From Myxococcus hansupus (GTDB taxonomy: Bacteria; Myxococcota; Myxococcia; Myxococcales; Myxococcaceae), in assembly GCF_000280925.3 (NCBI RefSeq), contig NZ_CP012109.1, positions 2,438,501-2,502,500 of the forward strand: 64,000 bases of DNA, read 5' to 3'. The position numbers and the translations under genes are program-made. This document shows positions 17,118 through 26,360 of this stretch, piece after piece. Under the pieces are notes generated by a model that saw only the letters and a list, made by a program, of their open reading frames with translations, did no database searches and was not told the DNA's origin. Every line of letters starts with the position of its first letter. Position 1 is the first letter of the stretch.

Positions 17118-18221
17118 TTACGGGCCGCTGGGCGTCGCGGTGGTGGACCCTGGCTTCTTGGCCGCCGCCGGCTTCGCGGGCGTGCTGGTGGTGCCCGCCG
17201 GAGCGGGGGCAGGGGCCGGGGTCTTGCTGGCCGTCGAGGCCTCCGAGGGCTGCAGGGGCGCCTTCTTCGGGGGCATGGCCCAGATGGGCGCCTCTGGCAC
17301 CGCGGTGGCGCCAATGCGCACCTGCTGCTCCACCATGCGCGACCACAGTGACGCCTTGTTGCCCACCAGGGCGTTGTTCGCCAGCTCCAACGCTCGCGTG
17401 TCCTGGGCGCGGCGGTAGAGGCGCGGGGCCACGTCCGGCTGCGCCGGGTCGGAGTCACTCACCTGCACCTGCTCCTGCACGCTGATGCCGTCCTCGGCGA
17501 AGGTGAGGGTGGACGTCAGCTCGAACTTGCGGCGCAGGCCGTTGGGCAACTGGAAGGTCAGCTCCCGGGACAGCGGGAACCAGGCGGCGCCCAGGCACGC
17601 GCGGTTCGCGTTGGACACGGACTCGCTGAAGAAGCGGTTGGTGCGCAGCGGCATGATGCGCGCGTGCCGGCGGCAGACCTCTTCGTCACCGGTGGTGCAC
17701 GCGTCGCCTTCCGCGACGAGGATTTGCGTGCCCTTCACCTTCTCCAGGCGCAGCTTGGTGTTCTTCGCCATGGCGCGCAGCGAGCCCAGGGCCTCCACCC
17801 GGAAGCCCTGCTCGTTGGTCTCCACCAGCGCCACCGGGCCCAGGGCCTCGCCGTTGGTGAAGCGGCGCGTCTGCACCCAGACCAGCCGCTGGCCGGCCTG
17901 GAGCGTCTCCAGGACGAGGTCCTCCTCGGAGAGCTTCTCCGCGGGCGGCAGCGGCTGCGAGTCCGGCCCCGCCTCCACGCACTCGTCCGCGGCCGGGTCC
18001 TGCCACCACACGGGGGCGCCAGCGCAGTCCACGGAGGGACGCGGGTTGGCGCTGGTGTCCTTGTCGTAGCCGTGCAGCATCAGTGAGAACCAGATGTCCG
18101 GCGTGGGGAAGGAGCGCGCGTTGGGGCCCGCCTCGGCGAAGCACATCGCCGGCTTTTGCACGGTGGCGCAGCCGGACAGCAGGGACAGCGCGACGGCGGA
18201 GACCTGAAGCGTTCGTTTCAT
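17118..18221 (-). CDS. T6SS-linked lipoprotein of unknown function
   Basis: The start is ATG 18221 (the open frame extends upstream into clpV), which gives a lipoprotein signal ending LLSGC (Cys18). The 367-residue product lies 8 bp after the clpV stop and before the operon terminator, so it is the last T6SS gene. I recognise no domain. The core contains six or more cysteines (for example PSVDCAGAPVWWQDP and EGDACTTGDEEVCRRH), compatible with a disulfide-stabilised periplasmic domain. The last ~55 residues are a low-complexity Pro/Ala/Thr/Lys tail (TPAPAPAPAGTTSTPAKPAA), which may span peptidoglycan or be disordered. It could assist the membrane complex or be an accessory sheath-anchoring factor; the sequence does not decide. 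Confidence 0.82.
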   Translation of the reverse strand: MKRTLQVSAVALSLLSGCATVQKPAMCFAEAGPNARSFPTPDIWFSLMLHGYDKDTSANPRPSVDCAGAPVWWQDPAADECVEAGPDSQPLPPAEKLSEEDLVLETLQAGQRLVWVQTRRFTNGEALGPVALVETNEQGFRVEALGSLRAMAKNTKLRLEKVKGTQILVAEGDACTTGDEEVCRRHARIMPLRTNRFFSESVSNANRACLGAAWFPLSRELTFQLPNGLRRKFELTSTLTFAEDGISVQEQVQVSDSDPAQPDVAPRLYRRAQDTRALELANNALVGNKASLWSRMVEQQVRIGATAVPEAPIWAMPPKKAPLQPSEASTASKTPAPAPAPAGTTSTPAKPAAAKKPGSTTATPSGP

Positions 18222-18229
18222 GGGTTTTC

Positions 18230-20893
18230 TCAGGCCTGGGTGAAGCGCAGGTCCCAGTCGCCTTCCTCGGTCAGGGCCACGTGCAGCTTCGGAGGCACCG
18301 AGCCGCCCACCAGGTGCTGCAACAACTCGCGGGACAGCGCGGGCATCAGCGAGCCCTGGAGAATCTGCTCCATGTTGCGCGCGCCCATCTCCGACTCCGT
18401 GCAGCGGCGCGCGAGCTCGTCCAGCAGCTCCGGCGCCAGCGTCGTCTCCACGTTGTGCGCGTCGCGCAGCCGGCCCACCAGCTTGGTCAGCTTCATCTCG
18501 GCGATCTGCCGCATCACGTCGCGCTGCACCGGGCCGAAGGGGACCACCGTCATGCGCGCCAGCAGCGCCGGCTTGAAGTGCTGGCTGAGCGCGGGGCGAA
18601 TCACCGACAGCACCTCGTCGGAGGTGGGCTGCGCGCCGTCCTCGAACATGCGCATCACCAGGTCCGAGGCCAGGTTGCTGGTGAGGATGAGCACGGTGTT
18701 CTTGAAGTCCACCGCGCGGCCCTCGCCGTCCGTCAGCGAGCCCTTGTCGAACACCTGGTAGAAGAGGTTCATCACCTCCAGGTCGGCCTTCTCGCACTCG
18801 TCCAGCAGCACGACGGAGTAGGGGCGCTGGCGCACCGCCTCCGTCAGCAGGCCACCCTCGCCGTAGCCCACGTACCCCGGCGGCGAACCGATGAGCCGGC
18901 TCACCGTGTGCTTCTCCTGGAACTCGCTCATGTTGAGCGTGGTCATGAAGCGCTCGCCGCCGTAGAGCGCGTCCGCCAGCGCCAGCGCCGTCTCCGTCTT
19001 GCCCACGCCGCTGGGGCCCACGAAGAGCATGACGCCAATCGGCGTGTCCGGGTTGCGGATGCCCGCCTGGGAGATGCGGATGATCTCCGCCACCTTCTTG
19101 AGCGCCGCCTCCTGGCCTCGCACGCGGCCCCGGAGCTTGTCCTCCAGGTGGAGCACCGACTCCAGCATGTCGCTGCGCATCTTCCCCACGGGCACGCCCG
19201 TCCAGCCCGCCACCACCCGCGCGACGATGTCCGCGTCCACGTCCGCGTGCACCAGCGGCACCTCGCCGCGCGCGCTGGCCAGCTTCGCCGTGGCCTCGTC
19301 CACCGTCGCCTTCAGGGGCGCGATGTCCGTGTCCGCGGGCGCCTCGCGCAGCGCCTTGCGGGCCGCCATCAACGCGGCCACCGCGGCGCGCTCGTTCTCC
19401 CAGCGCGCGTGCAGCGCGGCGCGTGCGTCCACCGTGGCGAGGAGCTTCTCCTCGGCGGCTTGCAGCTCGTCCTGCGCGTCCGCGTCTCCGGTGCCCTCGG
19501 CGAGGTCGCGCTTGCGCGCATCCCGCTCACGCTCCAGCGCTGAAATCTCCTGGTCCAACTGCACCAGCTCCTCGGGGCGCGTGGACAGCTCAATCTTCAC
19601 GCGGGCCGCGGACGTGTCGAGCAGGTCCACCGCCTTGTCCGGCAACTGCCGACCGGAGATGTACCGGCTGGACAGACGCACCGCCGCGGTGACGGCCTCG
19701 TCGCGGATGATGACGTCGTGGGCCGCTTCGTACGTGGGCCGCAGGCCGCGCAGCATCAGCTCCGCGTCCTCCACGCTGGGCTCCTCCACCTTCACCGGCT
19801 GGAAGCGCCGCTCCAGCGCGGCGTCCTTCTCGAAGTACTTCTTGTACTCGGCCCAGGTGGTGGCCGCGAGCGTGCGCAGCTCACCGCGCGCCAGCGCCGG
19901 CTTGAGCAGGTTGGACGCATCCGTCCCGCCCTGCGAGCCGCCCGCGCCGATGATGGTGTGCGCCTCGTCGATGAACAGGATGATGGGCGTGGGCGAGGCC
20001 TTCACTTCCGCGATGACGGCCTTGAGCCGGTTCTCGAACTCGCCGCGCACGCCCGCGCCCGCCTGGAGCAGGCCCAGGTCCAGCCCGAGCAGCTCCACGT
20101 TCTTCAGCGCGTCGGGCACCTCGCCTCGGACAATGGCCCAGGCCAGGCCCTCCACCAGCGCCGTCTTGCCCACGCCGGGCTCGCCCACCAGGATGGGGTT
20201 GTTCTTCCGGCGGCGGGAGAGGATGTCCACCATCTGCCGGATTTCGCGGTGCCGGCCGAAGATGGGGTCGATCTTCCCCTCGCGCACGCGGCCCGTGAAG
20301 GACGTGGCGAAGCGCTTGAGGGCCTCGTCTCCCCGGCCTCCCGCGCTGGCGGCGCCGCCCGCCGCGCCGCTGGCGGCGGCGTCCGCGGAGGCGACCTCGA
20401 CGTTCTCCGGCGAGGGCCGCAGCACCACGTCCAGCGAGCTCATCAGCTCATCGCGGCTGATGGCGTCCAGCTCCGGGAACAGCTCGGCGGTGTAGCGCGC
20501 GCGGCGGCTGACGAACTGGGCGAACAGCAGGCCGGAGCGCAGCCGGGTGGCGCCTTGCTCCACGGAGGCCAGGAGCCACGCCTCCTCGAACCACTGGAAC
20601 AGCGTCTCGGAGAAGACGGGCCGGCCGGAGCTGCCGGCGCGCAGGCCCTGGAGCGCGCGCTCCATGCTGGCCAGCACGTGGCGGCGGTCCACGCCGAACT
20701 GCTGCAGGATGCGCGCGACGTCGGAGTCCTCAGGCTCGAGCATCTGCGCCAGCAGGTGCTCCGGGACGATTTCGTAGAACCGTCCCGCGCTGGCCCGGGC
20801 CACGGCGGCCTCGAGCAGACGGGTAGAGGTGGGCGTCAGGCGACGGACGAGCGCTTTCGGATCGACGCGAATGGGAGCCCCCAGAAGTGACAA
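18230..20893 (-). CDS. clpV: T6SS sheath-disassembly ATPase ClpV (TssH)
   Basis: This 887-residue AAA+ ATPase recycles the contracted TssB/TssC sheath. The N domain (1-155) precedes an Ala/Gly linker. The first AAA+ domain has GEPGVGKT (237-244) and ILFIDEAH. A shortened coiled-coil middle domain follows (ELSTRPEELVQLDQEISALE). The second AAA+ domain has GPSGVGKTETALALA, the pore loop SPPGYVGYGEGG, and VVLLDECEKA, the Cys variant typical of ClpV. All catalytic residues are present, which makes it a useful internal contrast to the degenerate AAA+ trio at 1-7700. It lies downstream of tssG. Confidence 0.96.
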   Translation of the reverse strand: MSLLGAPIRVDPKALVRRLTPTSTRLLEAAVARASAGRFYEIVPEHLLAQMLEPEDSDVARILQQFGVDRRHVLASMERALQGLRAGSSGRPVFSETLFQWFEEAWLLASVEQGATRLRSGLLFAQFVSRRARYTAELFPELDAISRDELMSSLDVVLRPSPENVEVASADAAASGAAGGAASAGGRGDEALKRFATSFTGRVREGKIDPIFGRHREIRQMVDILSRRRKNNPILVGEPGVGKTALVEGLAWAIVRGEVPDALKNVELLGLDLGLLQAGAGVRGEFENRLKAVIAEVKASPTPIILFIDEAHTIIGAGGSQGGTDASNLLKPALARGELRTLAATTWAEYKKYFEKDAALERRFQPVKVEEPSVEDAELMLRGLRPTYEAAHDVIIRDEAVTAAVRLSSRYISGRQLPDKAVDLLDTSAARVKIELSTRPEELVQLDQEISALERERDARKRDLAEGTGDADAQDELQAAEEKLLATVDARAALHARWENERAAVAALMAARKALREAPADTDIAPLKATVDEATAKLASARGEVPLVHADVDADIVARVVAGWTGVPVGKMRSDMLESVLHLEDKLRGRVRGQEAALKKVAEIIRISQAGIRNPDTPIGVMLFVGPSGVGKTETALALADALYGGERFMTTLNMSEFQEKHTVSRLIGSPPGYVGYGEGGLLTEAVRQRPYSVVLLDECEKADLEVMNLFYQVFDKGSLTDGEGRAVDFKNTVLILTSNLASDLVMRMFEDGAQPTSDEVLSVIRPALSQHFKPALLARMTVVPFGPVQRDVMRQIAEMKLTKLVGRLRDAHNVETTLAPELLDELARRCTESEMGARNMEQILQGSLMPALSRELLQHLVGGSVPPKLHVALTEEGDWDLRFTQA

Positions 20894-20967
20894 CGATGGT
20901 GGACGGTATATCGAGCGCCCCCTGGCGGCGTAAATCCCCGCGGCCCGCGCCCGCTTGCTCTATCGGC

Positions 20968-22011
20968 TCATTTCACCCCGGGGACGCTCAACTGGGTCTG
21001 CTGACTCTGGCCCAGCCACGTATCGCGCCCCAACTGACTGGGCTCCTGGGTCGACAGCCGGAACTGGTGCTGCACGCCCTCGGTGAGCCCCAGCTCCAAA
21101 TCGTACTCCAGGGGGTCCCTCACGAAGAGGGCCACCACCTCCCGCACCAGCGGCAAGAGGTCCCCCTCCTGCATCAGCCGCTTGTAGGCGCGTGGTGGCA
21201 GGGGCCGGATGTGGATTTGAATCTTCCCCGTCCGGTCGAAGGCCTTGCCCCCCAGCAGCATGTTGCGACCCAGTTGGTGGTTGGAGTGGCCCAGCCGCGC
21301 CCGCGCGTCGATGTCCACCCAGCGGCCCACGAACTGCCGCACCGAGACGCGCGCGCCCTCCAGGTCCTCGCCCAGCACGTCCTCGAGCGCGACCTCCAAC
21401 TGCTCGGAGGTCCTCGCCCGGCTGGCCAGCAGCGGGGCAATGCGCAGCAGCCGCCAGGTCGGCAGGGTGCCGTCCAGCGCCTTCTCGTAGGTGTCGAAGC
21501 CGCCCAGCGCGAGCAGTCGCCGGGACCACTGGTCCGAGAACGACGTGTCCGTCTCGCTGGAGACGCGGTACTTCGACTCGATGCGGTACAGCAGTGACAG
21601 CAGGCGGTGGTGGAAGAGGTCCAGGAACTCACGCCGCGCGGGGTGGTCCGGGTCCTCCTGCGCCACTTCCTCCGCCAGGTAGTGCGGGAGGGGACTCACC
21701 GAGCCCGTCAGGCCCAGGAAGCGCGTCACCACCTCGAACAGGGGCCGCTTCGAGTACGGGTCCTCCGCCCGGACTGGCACCGAGTGCAGCGACACCGCGC
21801 TCAGGTCGCCCGAGGAGAACCCCAGGGACGGGTCGTGCCGGAAGCGGATCATCTCCTCGTTGACGGGGCCCGCCCCGCCCACGCGCGTCGCCTCCGACGT
21901 CAGCCGCTCCAGGAAGGCCACCAGGGGGAAGAAGCCCACCTGGGGCGCAACCTCGGTCAGTCGCCGGGCCGCTTCTACAAAAGCGTCTGGGAGCCGTTCC
22001 TCGGAAGCCAC
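20968..22011 (-). CDS. tssG: T6SS baseplate subunit TssG
   Basis: The 347-residue protein matches the TssG/VasB (ImpH) family. It starts VEAARRLTEVAPQVGFFPLVAFLERLT and contains the usual core, for example FLGLTGSVSPLPHYLAEEV and DFHPxxL-like segments. With TssE, TssF and TssK it forms the baseplate wedge around the VgrG spike. Its first 37 bp overlap the end of tssF in another frame, indicating translational coupling. A 74-bp gap separates it from clpV. Confidence 0.93.
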   Translation of the reverse strand: MASEERLPDAFVEAARRLTEVAPQVGFFPLVAFLERLTSEATRVGGAGPVNEEMIRFRHDPSLGFSSGDLSAVSLHSVPVRAEDPYSKRPLFEVVTRFLGLTGSVSPLPHYLAEEVAQEDPDHPARREFLDLFHHRLLSLLYRIESKYRVSSETDTSFSDQWSRRLLALGGFDTYEKALDGTLPTWRLLRIAPLLASRARTSEQLEVALEDVLGEDLEGARVSVRQFVGRWVDIDARARLGHSNHQLGRNMLLGGKAFDRTGKIQIHIRPLPPRAYKRLMQEGDLLPLVREVVALFVRDPLEYDLELGLTEGVQHQFRLSTQEPSQLGRDTWLGQSQQTQLSVPGVK

Positions 22012-23726
22012 GCGAACTCCGTCTGCGAGGGGTGAAGCCGGATGCTCAGCTCGTTGAAGGAGTTGATGGTGACGTGGGACGCGAGCAGCTCCTCCAGCAC
22101 GCAGCCGAAGAGGAACGAGTCGCCCACGCCCATGAAGTTCTCCTCGTCCAGGTCCACCCTCGTGCGGTGGCCTCGCAGCGGCGCGCCCTCCAGGAAGCGC
22201 GTCACCGGCTTCGTCTCCACCGCGCGGATGGAGTTGATGCGCAGGCGGCTGGCGCGCGCGGACAGGTTGTCGGTGAGCGAGTGGAAGTTGTACAGGTCCA
22301 TCAGTCGCCGCAGCGCCGCCGCGTCCGCCAGCGAGTGCTGGTTGATGGCCAGATGCGAGAGCAGGCGCCAGTGGAGCTCCGAGCCCAGGGGCGCGCGCGC
22401 CGGGCGGCTCACCGGCGAGATGTTCTTGAACTTCGCCTGCGTAGGGCTGGCGGACGTGGAGACGACGAGGTCACCCACCTGCAGCCGCGAGGGCAGCGAG
22501 CGGTTGGTGCACGTCAGGTCCATGGAGAGCGCCTCCTCGGAGTTCAAGTCCGGGACGACGTTTCGCGGGGTCTCCAGGGCGATGTACGTGTCGATGCCTT
22601 CGTCCAGCGGCGAGGTCGCCCGGCGCAACCGGAAGAAGGCCTGCTCCGCGGCGCCACCCGCGGTGTGGGTGAACTCGTGGAAGGGCCGGTACACGCGCCG
22701 CTCGTTGCGCCCCGCCTTGAGGCCCGTGACGGAGTCCACCGAGTAGATTTCCGCGTGGTTGGGCGGCAGGTCGGACGCGCGCAGCAGGTGCTCTCCGTCC
22801 AGCGTGTGGTGGAGGACGGGGTCGGCCGGCACGCTGAAGAGATTCACCGCCGGCGCGCAGTGGAGTCGGAACATCTCCCGGTGGATGCGCGCGTCCAGGG
22901 GTGGCGGGCGCTCCAGGTGGAAGGAAATCTCGAAGCGGTCCTCCTTCAGCCCCGCGGCGGCGTCCAGTCCTCGCACCTCGAAGAACAGGAACTTCTCCGG
23001 CAGCGTCAGGTACTCCTGGAGGTGCCGGTAGCCCTCGCTGGCGCGCGGCCAGGGCAGCAGCTTGAAGTCCCGGTCGAAGCCCACCGGATGGAGGGCGTTC
23101 GCCGGCAGCTTGATGCCGTCACCCTGGGCCGCCACGCCGCGCACGCGCACCTGGCGGCAGTAGCGCAGCAGCCACAGCAGGACGACGGACGCGGCGGACA
23201 TCTCGGTGTGGATGAACAGGCGCAGGCCCTGCTCGCGAAAGACCTCCGCGCGGCCCTGTTCGGTCGTCTGGAAGTACAGCCGCAGCACCGGCGACGTGAG
23301 CGAGGAGCGGTCCAGCAGCGCGTCGGTGAGCTGCACGGGCAGCAGGTCCACGTCCGTGGTGGTGCGGAAGACGCAGGAGGTGCCGTCAATGGGCTGCGAG
23401 GCCACCTCCGCCCCGGCGGCCAGCCGCGAGCGGCCGCGCAGCGCGCGCAGGTGGGGGGTGAACTCGACGATGGTGGAGGCCGGCAGCGGGCGCAGGTAGT
23501 GCGGCAGCAGCAGCTCCGTGAGCCCGTGCACCAGCTCCGGGACGTCGTCGTCCACCCGTTCGCGGATGCGGGCCGCGAGGAACGCGAAGCCCTCCAGCAG
23601 CCGCTCCACGTCCGGGTCCGCGCCGCGCTCCACCAACAGGCCCGCGACGGAGGGGTTGGCCAACCCGAAGGCCCGCCCCATCTCCCGCAGGTACGACAAC
23701 TCACTCAGGTAGTACTTGCTGAACAT
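21975..23726 (-). CDS. tssF: T6SS baseplate subunit TssF
   Basis: The 583-residue protein opens MFSKYYLSELSYLREMGRAFGLANP, the standard start of TssF/VasA (ImpG), with ADPDVERLLEGFAFLAARIRERVDDDVPEL following in family order. It is the major structural component of the baseplate wedges. Its 3' end overlaps tssG by 37 bp, and tssE ends 36 bp upstream of its start. Confidence 0.95.
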   Translation of the reverse strand: MFSKYYLSELSYLREMGRAFGLANPSVAGLLVERGADPDVERLLEGFAFLAARIRERVDDDVPELVHGLTELLLPHYLRPLPASTIVEFTPHLRALRGRSRLAAGAEVASQPIDGTSCVFRTTTDVDLLPVQLTDALLDRSSLTSPVLRLYFQTTEQGRAEVFREQGLRLFIHTEMSAASVVLLWLLRYCRQVRVRGVAAQGDGIKLPANALHPVGFDRDFKLLPWPRASEGYRHLQEYLTLPEKFLFFEVRGLDAAAGLKEDRFEISFHLERPPPLDARIHREMFRLHCAPAVNLFSVPADPVLHHTLDGEHLLRASDLPPNHAEIYSVDSVTGLKAGRNERRVYRPFHEFTHTAGGAAEQAFFRLRRATSPLDEGIDTYIALETPRNVVPDLNSEEALSMDLTCTNRSLPSRLQVGDLVVSTSASPTQAKFKNISPVSRPARAPLGSELHWRLLSHLAINQHSLADAAALRRLMDLYNFHSLTDNLSARASRLRINSIRAVETKPVTRFLEGAPLRGHRTRVDLDEENFMGVGDSFLFGCVLEELLASHVTINSFNELSIRLHPSQTEFAWLPRNGSQTLL

Positions 23727-23762
23727 CCTCGCCCTCCGCCACGCACCCCTGGATTCAAGCGC

Positions 23763-24158
23763 TCACCACAGGTCCACGCGACCACCCGGATGCACCTGGG
23801 TGTGGAACCGTACCAGTCCCTTGCGATCCCGGGTCGCCAGTTGGGCGGTGATGTCGAAGCGCAGCGCCGTCGGGTCGACGGTGTCCTCGCTGTGCGTCAC
23901 CACCACGCTCTTCAATCGCGGCTCGAAATCCTGGATGGCCGTCCGGATGGACTGCGTCATCCGAGGAATGGCCGCCGGGTACGAATGGACGATGTCATTC
24001 AGGTCCAGGATTCCGTAGCCCGGCGACGCCACGGACTCCCCTCTGCGCGTGTTGAGCAGACTGCGCAGGTGCTCGGCGATGGATTCGACGACGTCGCCAG
24101 ACGGGGCGAGCGAGCCGTTGCCTTCAGCGATGCGCGACAGCAGCCCTCGGGTGCCCAT
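23763..24158 (-). CDS. tssE: T6SS baseplate gp25-like subunit TssE
   Basis: This 131-residue protein is of the phage gp25/lysozyme-like baseplate family that nucleates sheath polymerisation. Visible features are SIAEHLRSLLNTRRGES, then SPGYGILDLNDIV, and DFEPRLKSV near residue 78. The length is normal. It lies 81 bp downstream of the hcp stop, in the same orientation. Confidence 0.92.
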   Translation of the reverse strand: MGTRGLLSRIAEGNGSLAPSGDVVESIAEHLRSLLNTRRGESVASPGYGILDLNDIVHSYPAAIPRMTQSIRTAIQDFEPRLKSVVVTHSEDTVDPTALRFDITAQLATRDRKGLVRFHTQVHPGGRVDLW

Positions 24159-24239
24159 GGAGTCTCGTCAGCAGCAGGGTACCCCACCGCCGGCCGCCCG
24201 CGTTGCCAACTGCACGGACGGCCGGTGGAGGGAAGAACA

Positions 24240-24731
24240 TCAACGCTGGGCGTCCCAGGTGTCCAGGTGCGTGACGCCGCCCTGGGTGATGGTCCAGGAG
24301 ATGGAGTGGAACACGATGCTGATGTTCTCCAGCGGGGGCGAGTTGCTGCTCGCCGGGACGAAGGCGTTCGGCACCGTCTGCTGGATGGCGTTGATGCGCG
24401 CCTTCTTGATTTCCACCGTGTAGAACTGCTCGGTGGTGCCGTCGCCCGTGGGGTTCGGGCGGAAGAACTTGAAGGTCGCGTCGATGACCTGGTTCTCGCA
24501 GAGGGCCTTCATCAGCAGCGGCGACGACTTGTCGATGCGCTTGGTGATTTCGATGCCCTCGTACTGGCGGCGGCCCGTCGCCAGACCGGAGCCGGACTCG
24601 CGAGCGGTGAAAACCTTCTGGCTGTACGACACGCACTCGATGGAGTCCGCGCGTCCCAGGCTGGTCTGCGTGCTGTCGCCCTTGATGTCCGTCCCGTTCG
24701 CCTTCAGGTACAGGTGTACTGATTCAGCCAT
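24240..24731 (-). CDS. hcp: T6SS inner-tube protein Hcp
   Basis: This 163-residue tube subunit stacks as hexamers inside the sheath. The start is ATG 24731, with AGAGG 9 nt upstream (the frame is open 18 codons further). Family features are MAESVHLYLKANG at the N terminus, GIEITKRIDKSSPLLMKAL and a C-terminal ISWTITQGG, close to the classical SFxKIxWT strand. The 119-bp gap from tssC contains a strong hairpin (24775-24797), which could adjust relative Hcp levels. Confidence 0.94.
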   Translation of the reverse strand: MAESVHLYLKANGTDIKGDSTQTSLGRADSIECVSYSQKVFTARESGSGLATGRRQYEGIEITKRIDKSSPLLMKALCENQVIDATFKFFRPNPTGDGTTEQFYTVEIKKARINAIQQTVPNAFVPASSNSPPLENISIVFHSISWTITQGGVTHLDTWDAQR

Positions 24732-24774
24732 GACTTCAACCTCTTCGCGTTGCGCGCGTTGGCGCGTTGATGGA

Positions 24775-24797
24775 CCCAGGCTCACCGTGAGCCTGGG
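24775..24797 (-). other. intercistronic hairpin between tssC and hcp
   Basis: CCCAGGCTCAC at 24775-24785 is perfectly complementary to 24787-24797, leaving a one-base centre (9 bp with a 5-nt loop is the realistic fold). No T-run follows, so it is more likely an mRNA-stability or processing element upstream of hcp than a terminator. Confidence 0.6.
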
Positions 24798-24850
24798 CTT
24801 GTTGGAGCCCCTAAACTAGCTGAAATGACCGACGCTGGGTGAAACGGGCT

Positions 24851-26335
24851 CTACTCCTTGTCCAACTTACCGACGAGGGACAGGGTGAACGAAGCGCCCA
24901 TGTACTTGAAGTGGGGGCGCACCTGCAGACCGCAGCGGTACCAACCCGGCTGACCCTCCACGTCCTCCACCACCACGCGCGCGGCGCGCAGCGGACGGCG
25001 TGAGCGGACGGCGGGCGCGGGGTCGTCCATGTCGGAGACGTACTGGCTGAGCCACTGGTTCAGCTCACGCTCCAGGTCGGCCTTCTCCTTCCAGCTTCCA
25101 ATCTGCTCGCGCTGCAGCACTTTGATGTAGTGCGCCAGGCGCGTCATGATGAACATGTAGGGAAGCTGCGTGCCCAGGCGGTAGTTGGTCTCCGCCGCCT
25201 TGCCCTCGGGCGTGTTGCCGAAGAACTTGGGCTTCTGCGTGGAGTTGGCGCTGAAGAAGGCCGCGTTGTCCGAGTCCTTGCGGAAGACGAGCCCGATGAA
25301 GCCCTCTTCGGAGAGCTCGAACTCGCGCCGCTCGGTGAGCATGATTTCGGTGGGAATCTTGGTCTGGATTTCCCCCATGGCCTCGTACTGGTGCAGCGGC
25401 AGGTTCTCCACCGCGCCACCGGACTGGGGACCAATGATGTTCGGGCCCCAGCGGAACTTGGCGAACGAGTCCACCACGCGGCTCGTCATCGCCACGGAGG
25501 CGTGACCCCACAGGTAGCGCTCGTGGTGACCCACGATGTCCTCGGTGAAGTTGAAGGCCTTCACCGGAATCGTCTTCTCACCGTAGGGCAGGCGGAGCAG
25601 GAAGCGCGGCAGCGCCAGGCCCACGTAGCGCGCGTCCTCGCTCTCGCGGAACGAGTGCCACCGGGCGTACTGCGGCCCCTCGAAGAGCGACTTGAGGTCC
25701 TTGAGGTCCGGCAGCTTGAGGAAGCTCTGCTCGCCGAAGACTTCCGGAGACGCGTTGCCAATGAAGGGCGCGTGCGCCATGGAGGCCACGGAAGCGCACT
25801 TGCGCAGCAGCTCCATGTCCTGCGGGCCCACGTTGAAGTCGTAGTTGGCGGAGATGACGCCGTAGGGCTTGCCGCCGAAGACGCCGTACTCGTTGGAGTA
25901 CACGAGCTTGTACAGGCCGCTCTTGGTGACCTCGGGCGCGTCCTCGAAGTCCTTCTGGAGGTCTTCCTTGGAGGCGTTCAGCATCTCCACGCGGACGTTC
26001 TCGCGGAAGTCGGTGCGGTCCACCAGGAACTTCAGCGAACGCCACGACGACTCCAGCTTCTGGAACTCGGGCGCGTGGAGGATTTCGTTGACCTGTGAGG
26101 ACAGGCGCTTGTCGATTTCGGCGATCATCGCGTCGACGAGCGCCTTGTCCACGCGCTCCTCGGCGCGGTTGGGCGCCAGCATCTCGGCGATGAAGGCTTG
26201 CACGCCCCGCTTGGCGACGTCGTAGCCCTCGTCCTTCGGCTTCAGCTTGGCCTCGGACAGGATTTCGTCGAGCAGGGACAGTGAGGCGTCATTGGCGACG
26301 CCCGTGGACTTCTGGGTCTGGGTCTCGTTGGCCAT
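24851..26335 (-). CDS. tssC: T6SS contractile sheath large subunit TssC (VipB)
   Basis: This 494-residue large sheath subunit interlocks with TssB around the Hcp tube. Family landmarks include LDEILSEAKLKPKDEGY near the N terminus, LSSQVNEILHAPEFQKLESSWRSL, RTDFRENVRVEMLNASKEDL and SNEYGVFGGKPYGV. The length is standard. tssB ends 25 bp upstream of its start. Confidence 0.96.
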   Translation of the reverse strand: MANETQTQKSTGVANDASLSLLDEILSEAKLKPKDEGYDVAKRGVQAFIAEMLAPNRAEERVDKALVDAMIAEIDKRLSSQVNEILHAPEFQKLESSWRSLKFLVDRTDFRENVRVEMLNASKEDLQKDFEDAPEVTKSGLYKLVYSNEYGVFGGKPYGVISANYDFNVGPQDMELLRKCASVASMAHAPFIGNASPEVFGEQSFLKLPDLKDLKSLFEGPQYARWHSFRESEDARYVGLALPRFLLRLPYGEKTIPVKAFNFTEDIVGHHERYLWGHASVAMTSRVVDSFAKFRWGPNIIGPQSGGAVENLPLHQYEAMGEIQTKIPTEIMLTERREFELSEEGFIGLVFRKDSDNAAFFSANSTQKPKFFGNTPEGKAAETNYRLGTQLPYMFIMTRLAHYIKVLQREQIGSWKEKADLERELNQWLSQYVSDMDDPAPAVRSRRPLRAARVVVEDVEGQPGWYRCGLQVRPHFKYMGASFTLSLVGKLDKE

Positions 26336-26360
26336 GGTGATTCGGTTCCCCCGGAAAGGG

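Noticed and set aside
1..20893. Treating the AAA+ trio as additional ClpV proteins of the T6SS
   Set aside because: They are over 10 kb from the T6SS run with unrelated operons between, lack the ClpV N domain and the pore loop, and carry a different C-terminal extension. A dedicated intact ClpV is present in the T6SS operon.
22032..24722. An 896-codon plus-strand open frame across tssF, tssE and hcp
   Set aside because: It is rich in Arg, Gln, Val and His and spans three well-identified minus-strand T6SS genes. It is a shadow frame.
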